DNA from: Actinoplanes utahensis
Lineage (GTDB): Bacteria > Actinomycetota > Actinomycetes > Mycobacteriales > Micromonosporaceae
NCBI RefSeq assembly: GCF_016862455.1
Contig: NZ_BOMZ01000109.1
Coordinates: forward strand, 1 to 64,000
Direction of reading: 5' to 3'
Length of the DNA: 64,000 nucleotides
The first letter of the stretch is position 1. The number at the start of each line of letters is the position of its first letter. Positions 56,279 through 64,000 of the stretch are shown one piece after another. The notes under the pieces are model-generated. The model made no database searches. It saw nothing but the letters and a program-made list of their open reading frames with translations, and had not been told where the DNA came from. Position numbers and translations under genes: made by a program.

Positions 56279-56363
56279 GCCCGCGAGGCTAGACCGGGGG
56301 TATGACAGAAACGCCGGACCGGAAACTTGACGGGGAGGCCGGGCCGGTGGACGGTCTGAGGCG

Positions 56364-57551
56364 ATGCGGATCCGTGAATTGCACGAGCGGCTGCCCCCGG
56401 CCCTGCGCGAGGCGGTCGACGAGTTCGGCCGTCATCTGGCGGCGGTGGAGGGGCGGTCGGAGCACACCGTCCGGGCGTACGTCGGGGATGTGGTCTCCCT
56501 TCTCGATCATGCGGCGCTCGAAGGGCGGACGACGCTCGCCGACCTGGACATCACCGTCCTCCGGGGCTGGCTCGCGGCCCGGATGGGCGCGGGTTCCGCG
56601 CGGGCCTCGCAGGCTCGGCGTGCGGCGGCGGTCCGGGTGTTCACCGGGTGGGCGCACCGCACCGGCCGGTCCCCCGACGACCCGGGCGCCCAGTTGGCGA
56701 GCCCTCGTGCGCACCGCCCCCTCCCGACCGTGCTGCGCGCCGACCAGGCCGCCGCCCTGATGACTCCGGCCGTCCCCGCGACCCGCCCGGATCGGGCGGA
56801 GACCCGTGAAGCCACCGGCGACACGAGGGCCCGGGTCCACAGCGGCACAGCGACACCGGATGGCGCAGGCCCGGCAGGACGCGCGGAGCCACTGAGCACC
56901 ACGAACCACGACGACGGCACCGCAGGGGACGACGGTGCGGAGGAGACGCCGAGTGCCACAAACCAGAACGAGGGCGCCGCGGAAGGCGACGGAGCAGAGC
57001 AGGCGGACGGGTCCGCCCGGAGCGGTGGAGGCGACGGCGCCGGCGATGCCGTGGCGATCAGGGATCGGGCGGTGCTGGAGATGCTGTACGCGACAGGCGT
57101 ACGTGTCAGCGAACTCTGTCAGCTCGACCGCGCCGACGTCGATCACGCCCGTCAGGTGGTCCGGGTGTTCGGCAAGGGGGCCAAGGAGCGTGCCGTCCCC
57201 TTCGGGCATCCGGCGAGACGCGCTCTCGACGACTGGCTGCGGCTGGGCCGGCCGGCGTTGATCACCCGCGCGAGCCGGGACGCGCTCTTCCTCGGTGCGA
57301 AGGGTGGCCGTCTTCAGCAGACCGTGGTCCGGCGGATCGTGGCGAACGCGGCACGCGCGGCGGGTCTGCCGCACACCAGTCCGCACGATCTGCGGCATTC
57401 GGCGGCCACCCATCTGCTCGACGGCGGGGCCGACCTCCGGGCGGTGCAGGAGCTGCTGGGGCACAGTTCGCTGGCGAGCACCCAGATCTACACCCATGTG
57501 TCGACCGAGCGGCTGCGTGCGGCTTTCAATCAGGCGCATCCACGAGCCTGA
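56364..57551 (+). CDS. xerC: Tyrosine recombinase XerC with a large internal insertion
   Basis: Resolves chromosome dimers at dif with XerD. The 395-residue protein has the core-binding domain (about 10-110; RSEHTVRAYVGDVVSLLDHA), then the catalytic domain with Arg247 (GVRVSEL), Lys274, His341-x2-Arg344 (SPHDLRHSAATHLL), His367 (LLGHSSL) and Tyr376 (IYTHV). Between ALMTPA and DAVAIRDRAVLEMLYATG lies an approximately 90-residue Thr/Ala/Glu/Gly-rich insertion, whereas typical XerC is near 300 residues. All catalytic residues remain. The gene is the expected neighbour of dprA. Confidence 0.95.
   Translation: MRIRELHERLPPALREAVDEFGRHLAAVEGRSEHTVRAYVGDVVSLLDHAALEGRTTLADLDITVLRGWLAARMGAGSARASQARRAAAVRVFTGWAHRTGRSPDDPGAQLASPRAHRPLPTVLRADQAAALMTPAVPATRPDRAETREATGDTRARVHSGTATPDGAGPAGRAEPLSTTNHDDGTAGDDGAEETPSATNQNEGAAEGDGAEQADGSARSGGGDGAGDAVAIRDRAVLEMLYATGVRVSELCQLDRADVDHARQVVRVFGKGAKERAVPFGHPARRALDDWLRLGRPALITRASRDALFLGAKGGRLQQTVVRRIVANAARAAGLPHTSPHDLRHSAATHLLDGGADLRAVQELLGHSSLASTQIYTHVSTERLRAAFNQAHPRA
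56769..57047 (+). other. Low-complexity insertion within xerC
   Basis: Residues ~136-228 of XerC (TPAVPATRPDRAETREATGD... to GGGDGAGD). Hydrophilic, rich in Gly, Asp, Glu, Thr and Ala, with weak repeats of TTNHDDGTAGDDGAEE/ATNQNEGAAEGDGAEQ type (two imperfect 20-residue copies). It falls between the two folded domains and keeps the frame. Confidence 0.85.
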
Positions 57552-57569
57552 CATCGTACGATCCAGAGC

Positions 57570-58757
57570 ATGACCGCCCCGGTGAAGCCGCATCCGATTC
57601 CGGGAGCACGGCTCCTGTTCTCCCTCGACCCGGCGGTGTCCTATCTGAACCACGGCTCGTTCGGCGCGCTGCCGATCAGTGTGCAGCGCGCCCAGCAACG
57701 GCTGCGCGACGAGGTCGAGTCGAACCCGCTGCGTTTCTACGGCACCGGGCTGGTGGATCGGATCGTCCATACCCGACGGCATCTGGCCATGTTCCTCGGT
57801 GCGGATCCGGACGGCAGCGCCCTGGTGCCGAACACGACGGCGGCGGTGTCGCTGATCCTCCAATCGGTCCGGCCGGGGCCGGCGGACGAGGTGCTGCTGA
57901 CCGATCACGCCTATGGCGCGGTGACGATGGCGGTGCGCCGCCAGTGCCGGCGGACCGGGGCGACGGCGCGGACGGTGGCGATCCCGTTGGGGCTGTCCGG
58001 GCCGGAGGTGGTGGCCCGGGTCCGGGCCGCGTTGCGGCCGGGCCGGACCAGGTTGCTGGTCGTCGATCAGCTCGCCTCGGCGACGGCGTCTCTCTTTCCG
58101 GTACGGGAGATCGTCGCGGCCGCCCGCGAACATGACGTCCCGGTTCTGGTGGACGCCGCGCACGTGCCGGGGATGCTGCCGGTGGACGTGTCCGCGATCG
58201 GCGCCGACTTCTGGGTGGGGAACCTGCACAAGTGGGGCTGGGCGCCGCGCGGCACGGCGCTGATGCATGTGGCCGCCCCGTGGCGCCGCCGGATCGACCC
58301 GCTGGTGGTGTCCTGGGAGCACGAGGAGGGTTATCCGCTGTCGGTGGAGTTCCAGGGGACGATCGATTACACGTCCTGGCTGGCCGCGCCGGCGGGGGTC
58401 TTCGCGTTGCGGACGCTCGGCGCGGAGGCGGTCCGGGAGCACAACGCGACGCTCGCCGCGTACGCCCAGCGGGTTGTCGGCGCGGCTCTCGGCCTCGCGC
58501 CCCGGGATCTGCCGCAGCCGGGCGGACCGGGGGTGGCGATGCGGGTGGTGCCGCTGCCGGCGGGTCTGGCGACGACCGGACCGGAAGCGTACGACCTGCG
58601 GTTGCACATCGCCGACAAGCTGGCGACCGAGGTGGCGCTGAACGCGTGGGGCGGCCGGGGGCTGCTGCGGTTGAGCGCGCAGATCTACAACCGCCCGGAG
58701 GAGTACGACCGGTTCGCGGAACGCCTTCCCGCCTTACTGCACGCCTACCGGGGTTAG
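57570..58757 (+). CDS. Class V aminotransferase-fold PLP enzyme (isopenicillin-N epimerase-like)
   Basis: A 395-residue PLP enzyme. The PLP lysine is in NLHKWGWAPRGTA; substrate-side motifs FYNHGSFG-like (YLNHGSFGALP) and VDAAHVPGMLPV are typical of the epimerase/cysteine desulfurase-like branch. No penicillin genes are near, so the family name is descriptive only. It begins 18 bases after xerC stop. Its 3' end overlaps the convergent M23 peptidase gene by 24 bases (58734-58757). Confidence 0.88.
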   Translation: MTAPVKPHPIPGARLLFSLDPAVSYLNHGSFGALPISVQRAQQRLRDEVESNPLRFYGTGLVDRIVHTRRHLAMFLGADPDGSALVPNTTAAVSLILQSVRPGPADEVLLTDHAYGAVTMAVRRQCRRTGATARTVAIPLGLSGPEVVARVRAALRPGRTRLLVVDQLASATASLFPVREIVAAAREHDVPVLVDAAHVPGMLPVDVSAIGADFWVGNLHKWGWAPRGTALMHVAAPWRRRIDPLVVSWEHEEGYPLSVEFQGTIDYTSWLAAPAGVFALRTLGAEAVREHNATLAAYAQRVVGAALGLAPRDLPQPGGPGVAMRVVPLPAGLATTGPEAYDLRLHIADKLATEVALNAWGGRGLLRLSAQIYNRPEEYDRFAERLPALLHAYRG

Positions 58758-59189
58758 CGGCAGGAGCCGGACCCGGCGCGGGCCGAGCAGCAGGAGCGGA
58801 TCGAGGTAGACGTCGCCGCGCCGCAGGCCCCAGTGCAGGCAGGCGGTCACCGGGCAGCCGGGATGACCGGTTTCGAGGGCGCCGATCGGATCGCCGGCGG
58901 CGACCGTGTCACCGGCTGCGACGGTGGCGGTGACCGGCTCGTAGGTGGTCCGCAGCCCACCGGCGTGCGCGACGCTGACCACGCCGCGCCCGGCGAGCCG
59001 CCGCGCGTAGACCACGACGCCGCTGCCGGCCGACCGCACCACCGCACCGGGTGGGGCGCCCAGATCGACTCCGCGGTGCCCGGACAGCCACGGCTGGGGC
59101 GGCGGCTGGAACGGCCGCGCCACGCTCGGCGGCTGCACGGGCCATTGGTACAGCAGCAACAACGTCAGGAACGCGGCGAAGGCGGGCAT
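58734..59189 (-). CDS. Exported M23-family metallopeptidase (LytM fold)
   Basis: A 151-residue secreted protein: an N-terminal hydrophobic signal (MPAFAAFLTLLLLYQWPV), then a LytM domain with HRGVDLGAPPG (H-x3-D) and, late, PVTACLHWGLRRG. In the last motif the first His of the usual HxH is replaced by Cys (CLHWG), seen in several actinobacterial members. Probably acts on or senses peptidoglycan; the substitution could reduce activity. Ends overlapping the aminotransferase gene. Confidence 0.85.
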   Translation of the reverse strand: MPAFAAFLTLLLLYQWPVQPPSVARPFQPPPQPWLSGHRGVDLGAPPGAVVRSAGSGVVVYARRLAGRGVVSVAHAGGLRTTYEPVTATVAAGDTVAAGDPIGALETGHPGCPVTACLHWGLRRGDVYLDPLLLLGPRRVRLLPLTPVGVQ

Positions 59190-59271
59190 GCCGGGAAGCG
59201 TGCCCGCCGGAGGACCGGCCCGCGACCGGCCCTGTGGACGACGGCCGGCTGTGGAGAACCGGGAAGGAGCG

Positions 59272-59595
59272 TCAGCCGCCGAAGTTGGCGTCGTCCGGCA
59301 GCGAGATGTCCGGTTTCTCCAGCTCCTCGACGTTCACGTCCTTGAACGTCATCACCCGCACGTTCTTCACGAAGCGGGCCGGACGGTACATGTCCCAGAC
59401 CCAGGCGTCGTGCATCTCGACCTCGAAATACACCTCGCCGTCGGAGTTGCGCACGTGCAGGTCGACCTGGTTGGCCAGGTAGAACCGGCGCTCGGTCTCC
59501 ACCACGTAGGAGAACTGGCGGACGATGTCGCGGTACTCCCGGTAGAGCTGCAGCTCCATCTCGGTCTCGTACTTCTCGAGATCCTCTGCGCTCAT
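59272..59595 (-). CDS. DUF2469 family protein
   Basis: A 107-residue acidic protein: MSAEDLEKYETEMELQLYREYRDIVRQFSYVVETERRFYLANQVDL, then EVEMHDAWVWDMYRPARFVKNVRVMTFKDVNVEEL. The strong conservation pattern is DUF2469, an actinobacterial family found between rnhB and the dprA cluster. Function unknown. Its start overlaps the rnhB stop by four bases (ATGA), so it is co-translated. Confidence 0.93.
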   Translation of the reverse strand: MSAEDLEKYETEMELQLYREYRDIVRQFSYVVETERRFYLANQVDLHVRNSDGEVYFEVEMHDAWVWDMYRPARFVKNVRVMTFKDVNVEELEKPDISLPDDANFGG

Positions 59596-60431
59596 CGTGT
59601 CTCGCCCTCCATGGCCTTATCTTCCCCCACCGACGGCGACGGCTGAGGCTGCTCGCCCGACGCCACGCCGACGGTACCCTCAGCGGTCCCGGGAATCAGC
59701 AGCGGCTCGGTAACGGATACATCGTCGAACAATGACGGCGCCGTCGTGGAGACGGGACGCCGGGCCCGCGGCGGCCGGTTGCCCCGCCCGGAGGCGGCGG
59801 CCACGTTCACGTACGAGAAGCGGTGCTCGGGGCACGGGCCGTGCGCGGCCAGCGCCGTGCTGTGCTCCTCGGTGATGTAACCCTTGTGCACGGCGAAACC
59901 GTAGTCCGGGAACCGGTCGTGCAACTCGATCATGAGACGGTCCCGCGTGACCTTCGCCAGGACGCTGGCGGCGGCGACGCAGGCGGAGACCCGGTCGCCC
60001 TTCCACACCGCGAGACCGGGGACGCCCAGGCCGTCGACCGGGAAACCGTCGGTCAGCACGTACTCCGGGCGGACGGTGAGGGACGCCAACGCGCGGCGCA
60101 TCGCCGCCAGGTTGCAGACGTGCAGGCCACGGGTGTCGACCTCGGCCGGCGGGATGATCATGACCGACCAGGCCAGCGCTTTCGCGACGACCTGGTCATA
60201 GACCCGCTCCCGGGCGGCGGCGGTCAGCAGTTTCGAATCGGCCAGGCCGGGGATCTCGCCGCGCTTGCCCTCGGGAAGGATCACGGCGGCCGCGACGAGC
60301 GGTCCGGCACAGGCGCCACGCCCGGCCTCGTCGGCCCCGGCCACATGCCGGAAGCCCCGGCGCTGGAGCGCCTGCTCCAGCGCGTAGAGCCCGGCCTCCC
60401 GCCGGACCACGGTGCGTGGTGGGGCGAGCAT
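59592..60431 (-). CDS. rnhB: Ribonuclease HII
   Basis: Cleaves RNA in RNA-DNA duplexes and single ribonucleotides. About 279 residues with HVAGADEAGRGACAGPLVAAAVIL (the DEAGRG motif), AGLADSKLLT-like SKLL, VLTDGFPVDG and the C-terminal VNVAAASGRGNRPPRARR extension with an acidic tail. The C-terminal 60 residues beyond the family core are unusual. Start ATG 60431 overlaps the NUDIX stop (TGATG). Confidence 0.95.
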   Translation of the reverse strand: MLAPPRTVVRREAGLYALEQALQRRGFRHVAGADEAGRGACAGPLVAAAVILPEGKRGEIPGLADSKLLTAAARERVYDQVVAKALAWSVMIIPPAEVDTRGLHVCNLAAMRRALASLTVRPEYVLTDGFPVDGLGVPGLAVWKGDRVSACVAAASVLAKVTRDRLMIELHDRFPDYGFAVHKGYITEEHSTALAAHGPCPEHRFSYVNVAAASGRGNRPPRARRPVSTTAPSLFDDVSVTEPLLIPGTAEGTVGVASGEQPQPSPSVGEDKAMEGETR

Positions 60432-60907
60432 CACCGCGAGCCTTCCGGGACGGCGTCGACGGTCACCTGCCGCAGCAGGACCGCCAGGTCGCGGGGGAAG
60501 ATCTCCTCGCTGCTCGCCTCGATCTCGGCCACCGACCACCACCGATGCTCGGTGATGGTGAGGCGCTCCTGCTCGTCCATGCCTGCCGTGTCGACCTGCC
60601 AGTCGGCCACCCGCAGCAGATAGAAATCCTGCTCCTGCCGGTAGTCGCGGCCGTCGAAGGAGAACTCGGCGATCTCGTGCCGCACCGGCTCGCCCAGGTC
60701 GCCCGGCCGCGCCCGCAGCCCGGTCTCCTCCAGCAACTCGCGGGCGGCGGCGTCAGCCGTCGTCTCCCCCGGCTCGAGACCGCCGCCGGGGGTGAACCAC
60801 CAGCGCAGCCCCGGGCGCGCGGGGTCACCGCCGTGCAGCAGCAGGACACGCCCGGCCAGATCGACCAGGAGAACCCGGCCGGCGTGGCGGTCAATCACCT
60901 CGGTCAC
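60431..60907 (-). CDS. NUDIX hydrolase
   Basis: A 158-residue nucleotide-sugar/coenzyme-type hydrolase with the complete Nudix box GGGLEPGETTADAAARELLEETGL. The rest (DRHAGRVLLVDLAGRVLLLHGG) fits a housekeeping NUDIX in this locus. Substrate unknown; dGTP-type mutator activity is not implied. GTG start. Co-transcribed with rnhB. Confidence 0.93.
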   Translation of the reverse strand: MTEVIDRHAGRVLLVDLAGRVLLLHGGDPARPGLRWWFTPGGGLEPGETTADAAARELLEETGLRARPGDLGEPVRHEIAEFSFDGRDYRQEQDFYLLRVADWQVDTAGMDEQERLTITEHRWWSVAEIEASSEEIFPRDLAVLLRQVTVDAVPEGSR

Positions 60908-60930
60908 GGACCAAGCCTATTGCGCCGACG

Positions 60931-61590
60931 TCACTTGCCCGACTCGGGGATCGCGTCGAACTCGTCCGGCACGGACAGCCAGGTGGCCCGGCCGGCCGGC
61001 CAGAAGATGGTGAACGCGCGGCCGACGACCGAGTCGATCGGGATGGTGGCCTCGGCGATCTTGCCGGCCTCGTCGCCGCCGGCGCTGTCGCCGTAGTGCT
61101 GGAGCGAGTCACCGGACGCCTCCCGGTGGTCGCCCATCACCCACAGCCGCCCCTCCGGGACGACGATGTCGAAATTCTGGCTGGCGACCTGGTTGCGGGT
61201 GCCGTCGACCTCGGTGAAGATGTACGGCTCGTCGAGGGACACGCCGTTGACCTTGAGGCGCTGCTGTTCGTCGCAGCACACCACGTTGTCACCGGGCTGG
61301 CCGATGATGCGCTTGATGAAGTCCTCGCCGTCGGCGCCGGAGGACCAGCTGGTGGGCGCCTTGAAGACGATGATCTCGCCACGGCGGGGGTCACGGAAGT
61401 CGTAGACGAGCTTGTTGACCAGCACCCGATCCCAGCGCTCCAGGGTGTGCTCCATGGACTGCGACGGGATGTAGAAGGTCTGCAGGACGAAGGCCCGGAC
61501 CAGGACGGCGACGAGGATCGCCACGCCCAGGAGGATGGGGAGTTCGCGCCAGAAGGATCCCTTGCGCTTTTCGGTCTGCTCGTCAATCAC
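60931..61590 (-). CDS. lepB: Signal peptidase I, downstream copy
   Basis: Type I membrane signal peptidase, 219 residues: one N-terminal helix (LPILLGVAILVAVLVRAFVLQTFYIPSQSM) with the catalytic Ser in PSQSMEHTL, then box D Lys in FIKRIIGQPGD and GDHREASGDS (box E). Starts at a GTG four bases inside the end of the upstream lepB, so translationally coupled. Shorter than its neighbour, lacking an extra C-terminal part. Confidence 0.94.
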   Translation of the reverse strand: MIDEQTEKRKGSFWRELPILLGVAILVAVLVRAFVLQTFYIPSQSMEHTLERWDRVLVNKLVYDFRDPRRGEIIVFKAPTSWSSGADGEDFIKRIIGQPGDNVVCCDEQQRLKVNGVSLDEPYIFTEVDGTRNQVASQNFDIVVPEGRLWVMGDHREASGDSLQHYGDSAGGDEAGKIAEATIPIDSVVGRAFTIFWPAGRATWLSVPDEFDAIPESGK

Positions 61591-62480
61591 GCTCGGAGCC
61601 TACGTCGTCGAGTCACGAACGACATGCCGGAACGCGCGGATAAAACCACACCGAGCAGCAAGGGGAACATCTCCGCCGCAACGGCCGGCCGCGGTTCGCG
61701 CGCCTTCACCGGATGCGCCGCGGCCGCCGCCGGGTACTGCTCGGCGAACTGTTTCCACACGTCCGGCACGTCCAGGCCGGTGAAGTGCTCGCTCGGCCAG
61801 ACCACCACGAAAGCCCGGCCGATGATGTTCTCGATCGGGACCGGACCCTGGCAGCGGGCGTCCTGCGACACGTTGCGGTGATCACCCATCACGAACATCT
61901 GCCCGTCCGGCACGGTCACCTCGGCGAAGCGGCGGCTGCCGCACTGGCCGGCGGCCGGCTGGAGGCTGAGATCGGAGTTGAACCCCTCGGCGATGTACGG
62001 CTCGTCGATGCCGACGCCGTTGACGGTTATCCGACCTCGGCTGTCGCAGCAGGCGACCTTGTCACCCGGAAGGCCGATCACCCGTTTGATGAAGTCGCGC
62101 TCGCCGGGACGACTGACTCCGACCAGGTCGCCGACGGTCCGGCCGAGCTTGGCGAGGAAGGTGTTGCTGACCGCCTCGGTCGTCTCGGGGGCCCAGTTGT
62201 CGGTGCCGCGGAACACCACGATCTCGCCGCGCAGCGGGTCGCGCATGTCGTAGACGACCTTGTTGACCAGCACCCGGTCCTTGATCTCCAGGGTGCTCTG
62301 CATCGAGCCCGAGGGGATGTAGAAGGCCTGCACCAGGAAGGTCCGGATCAGCACGGCCAGGCAGAACGCCACGATCAGCAACAGTGGAAGCTCTTGCCAG
62401 AGCGGCATCTCCTTCCGCCGCATCACGGACCGCCGCCGTCTCGCCGGCCGATAGCCTTCCATCGGATCCACGCTTCGCAT
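61587..62480 (-). CDS. lepB: Signal peptidase I, upstream copy
   Basis: A 297-residue type I signal peptidase; catalytic Ser in IPSGSMQSTL, Lys in RDFIKRVIGLPGDKV, box E GDHRNVSQDA. It has a basic N-terminal tail, an insertion (VSNTFLAKLGRTVGDLVGVSR) and, after about residue 240, a second hydrophobic C-terminal segment (AAEMFPLLLGVVLSARSG) ending in RRRRLRA, a probable second membrane anchor. Start uncertain among ATG 62480, GTG 62471 and ATG 62462. Confidence 0.93.
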   Translation of the reverse strand: MRSVDPMEGYRPARRRRSVMRRKEMPLWQELPLLLIVAFCLAVLIRTFLVQAFYIPSGSMQSTLEIKDRVLVNKVVYDMRDPLRGEIVVFRGTDNWAPETTEAVSNTFLAKLGRTVGDLVGVSRPGERDFIKRVIGLPGDKVACCDSRGRITVNGVGIDEPYIAEGFNSDLSLQPAAGQCGSRRFAEVTVPDGQMFVMGDHRNVSQDARCQGPVPIENIIGRAFVVVWPSEHFTGLDVPDVWKQFAEQYPAAAAAHPVKAREPRPAVAAEMFPLLLGVVLSARSGMSFVTRRRRLRA

Positions 62481-62636
62481 CTCCCGCCGCCGACCGGCCC
62501 CGGATACAGCACTACCGCCCGAGTTTCCCGGCTAGGGGAAGTTACGAGCGGTAGGGCTGGAAAGGTTCACCTACAGCGCGCCAGGGGCAGGCGCAAGCGT
62601 AGTTCGCCCGCGCCCGTTCCCGGCACACCGCGTGGA

Positions 62637-62993
62637 TCAGACGGTCTGCTTCTCCCGAAGCTCCTTGATCTTCGCCTTCTTGCCACGCAGCTCACGCAGG
62701 TAGTAGAGCTTGGCACGGCGCACGTCACCGCGGGTGATGACCTCGATCTTGTCGATCGCCGGGCTGTTGAACGGGTAGGTCCGCTCCACACCGACACCGA
62801 AGCTGATCTTGCGGACCTTGAAGGTCTCGCGCAGGCCACTGCCCTGGCGGCCGATCACGACGCCCTGGAAGACCTGGACACGGGAACGGTTACCTTCGAC
62901 GACCCGGGCGTGCACCTTGAGCGTGTCACCGGCCCGGAAGTCCGGAATGTCGGTGCGCACCGACTGGGCGTCAAGAGCGTCCAGCGTGTTCAT
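62637..62993 (-). CDS. rplS: 50S ribosomal protein L19
   Basis: Ribosomal protein at the 30S-50S interface, 118 residues: DFRAGDTLKVHARVVEGNRSRVQVFQGVVIGRQGSGLRETFKVRKISFGVGVERTYPFNSP is the complete L19 signature. The ATG at 62993 gives the usual MNTLDALDAQSV start. Follows trmD with a 121-base gap; in that gap CACCCC (63081-63086) can pair with GGGGTG (63094-63099). Confidence 0.98.
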   Translation of the reverse strand: MNTLDALDAQSVRTDIPDFRAGDTLKVHARVVEGNRSRVQVFQGVVIGRQGSGLRETFKVRKISFGVGVERTYPFNSPAIDKIEVITRGDVRRAKLYYLRELRGKKAKIKELREKQTV

Positions 62994-63114
62994 CGCTGCA
63001 TCCTCGTACTAGAGCGCACCGGGAGTTCGATGCGCGGGTGGGTGATTCTGGCCCTCCACGACCTCGGAAGGCCCTCGCCTCACCCCACGGCGCGGGGTGG
63101 AGACGGCAACCTCA

Positions 63115-63879
63115 CTACTCTGCCACACCCGCTGGAGGGAGCGGTAATCCGGCCTCGGCCAGCGCCTTCCGGTCCTTCTTGTCCAGATTCTCCGGCGGGT
63201 ACGCGGCGTACATGTCGGGACGGCGGGCGGCGGTACGCAGCAGGCTCTGGTCCCGGCGCCACCGGGCGATCCGGCCGTGATCGCCGGAACGCAGCACGTC
63301 CGGCACCTCACGGCCGCGCCACGACTGCGGCTTGGTGTAGACCGGCGCCTCCAGCAGGCCGGCGGCGTGCGACTCCTCGGTGAGCGAGTCGGCGTTGCCG
63401 AGCACCCCGGGCAGCAGCCGGGTGACCGCCTCCATGATCACGATGACCGCGACCTCGCCGCCGAACAGCACGTAGTCACCGAGCGAGACCTCACGCACCG
63501 GCATCCGGGCCGCCGCGTCGTCGATCACCCGCTGGTCGATGCCCTCGTAGCGGCCACAGGCGAAGACCAGGTGGTCCAGCTCCGCGAGCTGGTGCGCGTC
63601 CGCCTGGGTGAAGGGTTTCCCGACCGGCGAGGGTACGACCAGGGTCGCGCCCGGCGACACCACCGCGTCCAGCGCCTGGCCCCAGGGCTCCGGCCGCATC
63701 ACCATGCCGGGACCGCCGCCGTACGGGGTGTCGTCCACCGTCCGGTGCACGTCGGACGTCCAGGTCCGCAGGTCGTGCACGGTGAGGTCGAGGGTCCCGG
63801 TGGTCCGCGCCTTGCCGATCAGGGACAGGTCGAGCGGCGCGAAGTAGTCCGGGAAGATCGAGATGATGTCGACCTTCAC
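63115..63879 (-). CDS. trmD: tRNA (guanine-N1)-methyltransferase TrmD
   Basis: Methylates G37 of tRNAs with SAM, preventing frameshifts. About 254 residues: VDIISIFPDYFAPLDLSLIGKA, DDTPYGGGPGMVM and the trefoil-knot SAM site GDYVLFGGEVAVIVIMEAVTRLLPGVLG. I use the GTG at 63879 (VKVDIISIFPDY). rimM stop lies 11 bases upstream, the normal rimM-trmD-rplS order. Confidence 0.96.
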   Translation of the reverse strand: MKVDIISIFPDYFAPLDLSLIGKARTTGTLDLTVHDLRTWTSDVHRTVDDTPYGGGPGMVMRPEPWGQALDAVVSPGATLVVPSPVGKPFTQADAHQLAELDHLVFACGRYEGIDQRVIDDAAARMPVREVSLGDYVLFGGEVAVIVIMEAVTRLLPGVLGNADSLTEESHAAGLLEAPVYTKPQSWRGREVPDVLRSGDHGRIARWRRDQSLLRTAARRPDMYAAYPPENLDKKDRKALAEAGLPLPPAGVAE

Positions 63880-63889
63880 AGCAGAGCCG

Positions 63890-64000
63890 TCACAGGTCGA
63901 GCAGACCTTCCGGGAGGTCGACGACGATGCGGCCGCCACGCAGGTCCACGATCGGCACGATCGCGATGACGAACGGGATCAGAGCCGTCCCGCCGTCCTT
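63890..64000 (-). CDS. rimM: Ribosome maturation factor RimM, C-terminal part
   Basis: A partial frame running off the right end of the window. The 36 visible codons read KDGGTALIPFVIAIVPIVD, then LRGGRIVVDLPEGLLDL and stop, the PRC-barrel end of RimM (IPFV...V..VD...G.I.VDLPEGLL). The N-terminal domain lies outside. RimM helps 30S maturation by binding S19. Neighbour order rimM-trmD-rplS confirms it. Confidence 0.88.
   Translation of the reverse strand, partial: KDGGTALIPFVIAIVPIVDLRGGRIVVDLPEGLLDL

Noticed and set aside
54258..57551. AlpA-like gene plus XerC as an integrated element
   Set aside because: XerC is the chromosomal copy in its conserved dprA neighbourhood, and no att repeats or replication/transfer genes are seen; the AlpA-like gene is treated as a stand-alone regulator.

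Overview
This window is a chromosomal segment of a high-GC actinobacterium, most likely a member of Micromonosporaceae close to Actinoplanes. The evidence is the very high GC with strongly GC-biased third codon positions, frequent GTG/TTG starts, and the characteristic actinobacterial order of housekeeping genes on both sides. No rRNA, tRNA, insertion sequence or CRISPR array was seen. Genus and function assignments come from reading the sequence and family recall; no database search was run.

Layout. (1) 1-11657, minus strand: a translation/ribosome-maturation block, rimP-nusA-ylxR-infB, then a TRM11-type methyltransferase, a DUF503 protein, rbfA, a DHH phosphoesterase, a MATE exporter and truB. 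(2) 11796-14761: a Tat-lipoprotein/ferritin-like pair, a nucleotidyltransferase-fold protein, map (minus) and a STAS anti-anti-sigma factor. (3) 14748-18290: a 1180-residue hybrid kinase/SpoIIE phosphatase/anti-sigma kinase. (4) 18361-25075: a six-gene minus-strand operon (permease, glutamine-synthetase-like ligase, aldehyde dehydrogenase, SDR, two class-I amidotransferase-like hydrolases) that reads as a gamma-glutamylation pathway for an amine or amino alcohol. (5) 25477-34995: a leader-attenuated MerR gene, a two-component system with an ABC-2 exporter, an LLM flavin oxidoreductase, a double-PAS hybrid kinase, a PadR regulator and a GNAT protein. (6) 35035-38682: ispG-rip-dxr (MEP isoprenoid pathway plus site-2 protease). 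(7) 38719-43003: a YihY-like membrane protein, a PYROXD2-like oxidoreductase, an MBL-fold/Rieske protein and a DUF2631 protein. (8) 43050-50005: a DivIVA-like protein, rlmN, cdsA, frr, pyrH, tsf, rpsB. (9) 50344-58757: yraN, comM, dprA, a small AlpA-like regulator with two unknown divergent genes, a PNPOx-fold protein, xerC and a class-V aminotransferase fold protein. (10) 58734-64000: M23 peptidase, DUF2469, rnhB, NUDIX, two signal peptidases I, rplS, trmD and the 3' end of rimM.

The most interesting non-housekeeping signals are: the gamma-glutamyl operon, in which an SDR sits where a flavin amine oxidase would be expected; a perfect 17-bp inverted repeat enclosing a tiny ORF in that operon; a short leader ORF followed by a terminator-type hairpin directly in front of a stand-alone MerR gene; the AlpA-like regulator whose promoter spans its own putative operators; an XerC recombinase split by a roughly 90-residue hydrophilic insertion; and twin hairpins near the left end with a relative 31 kb away.
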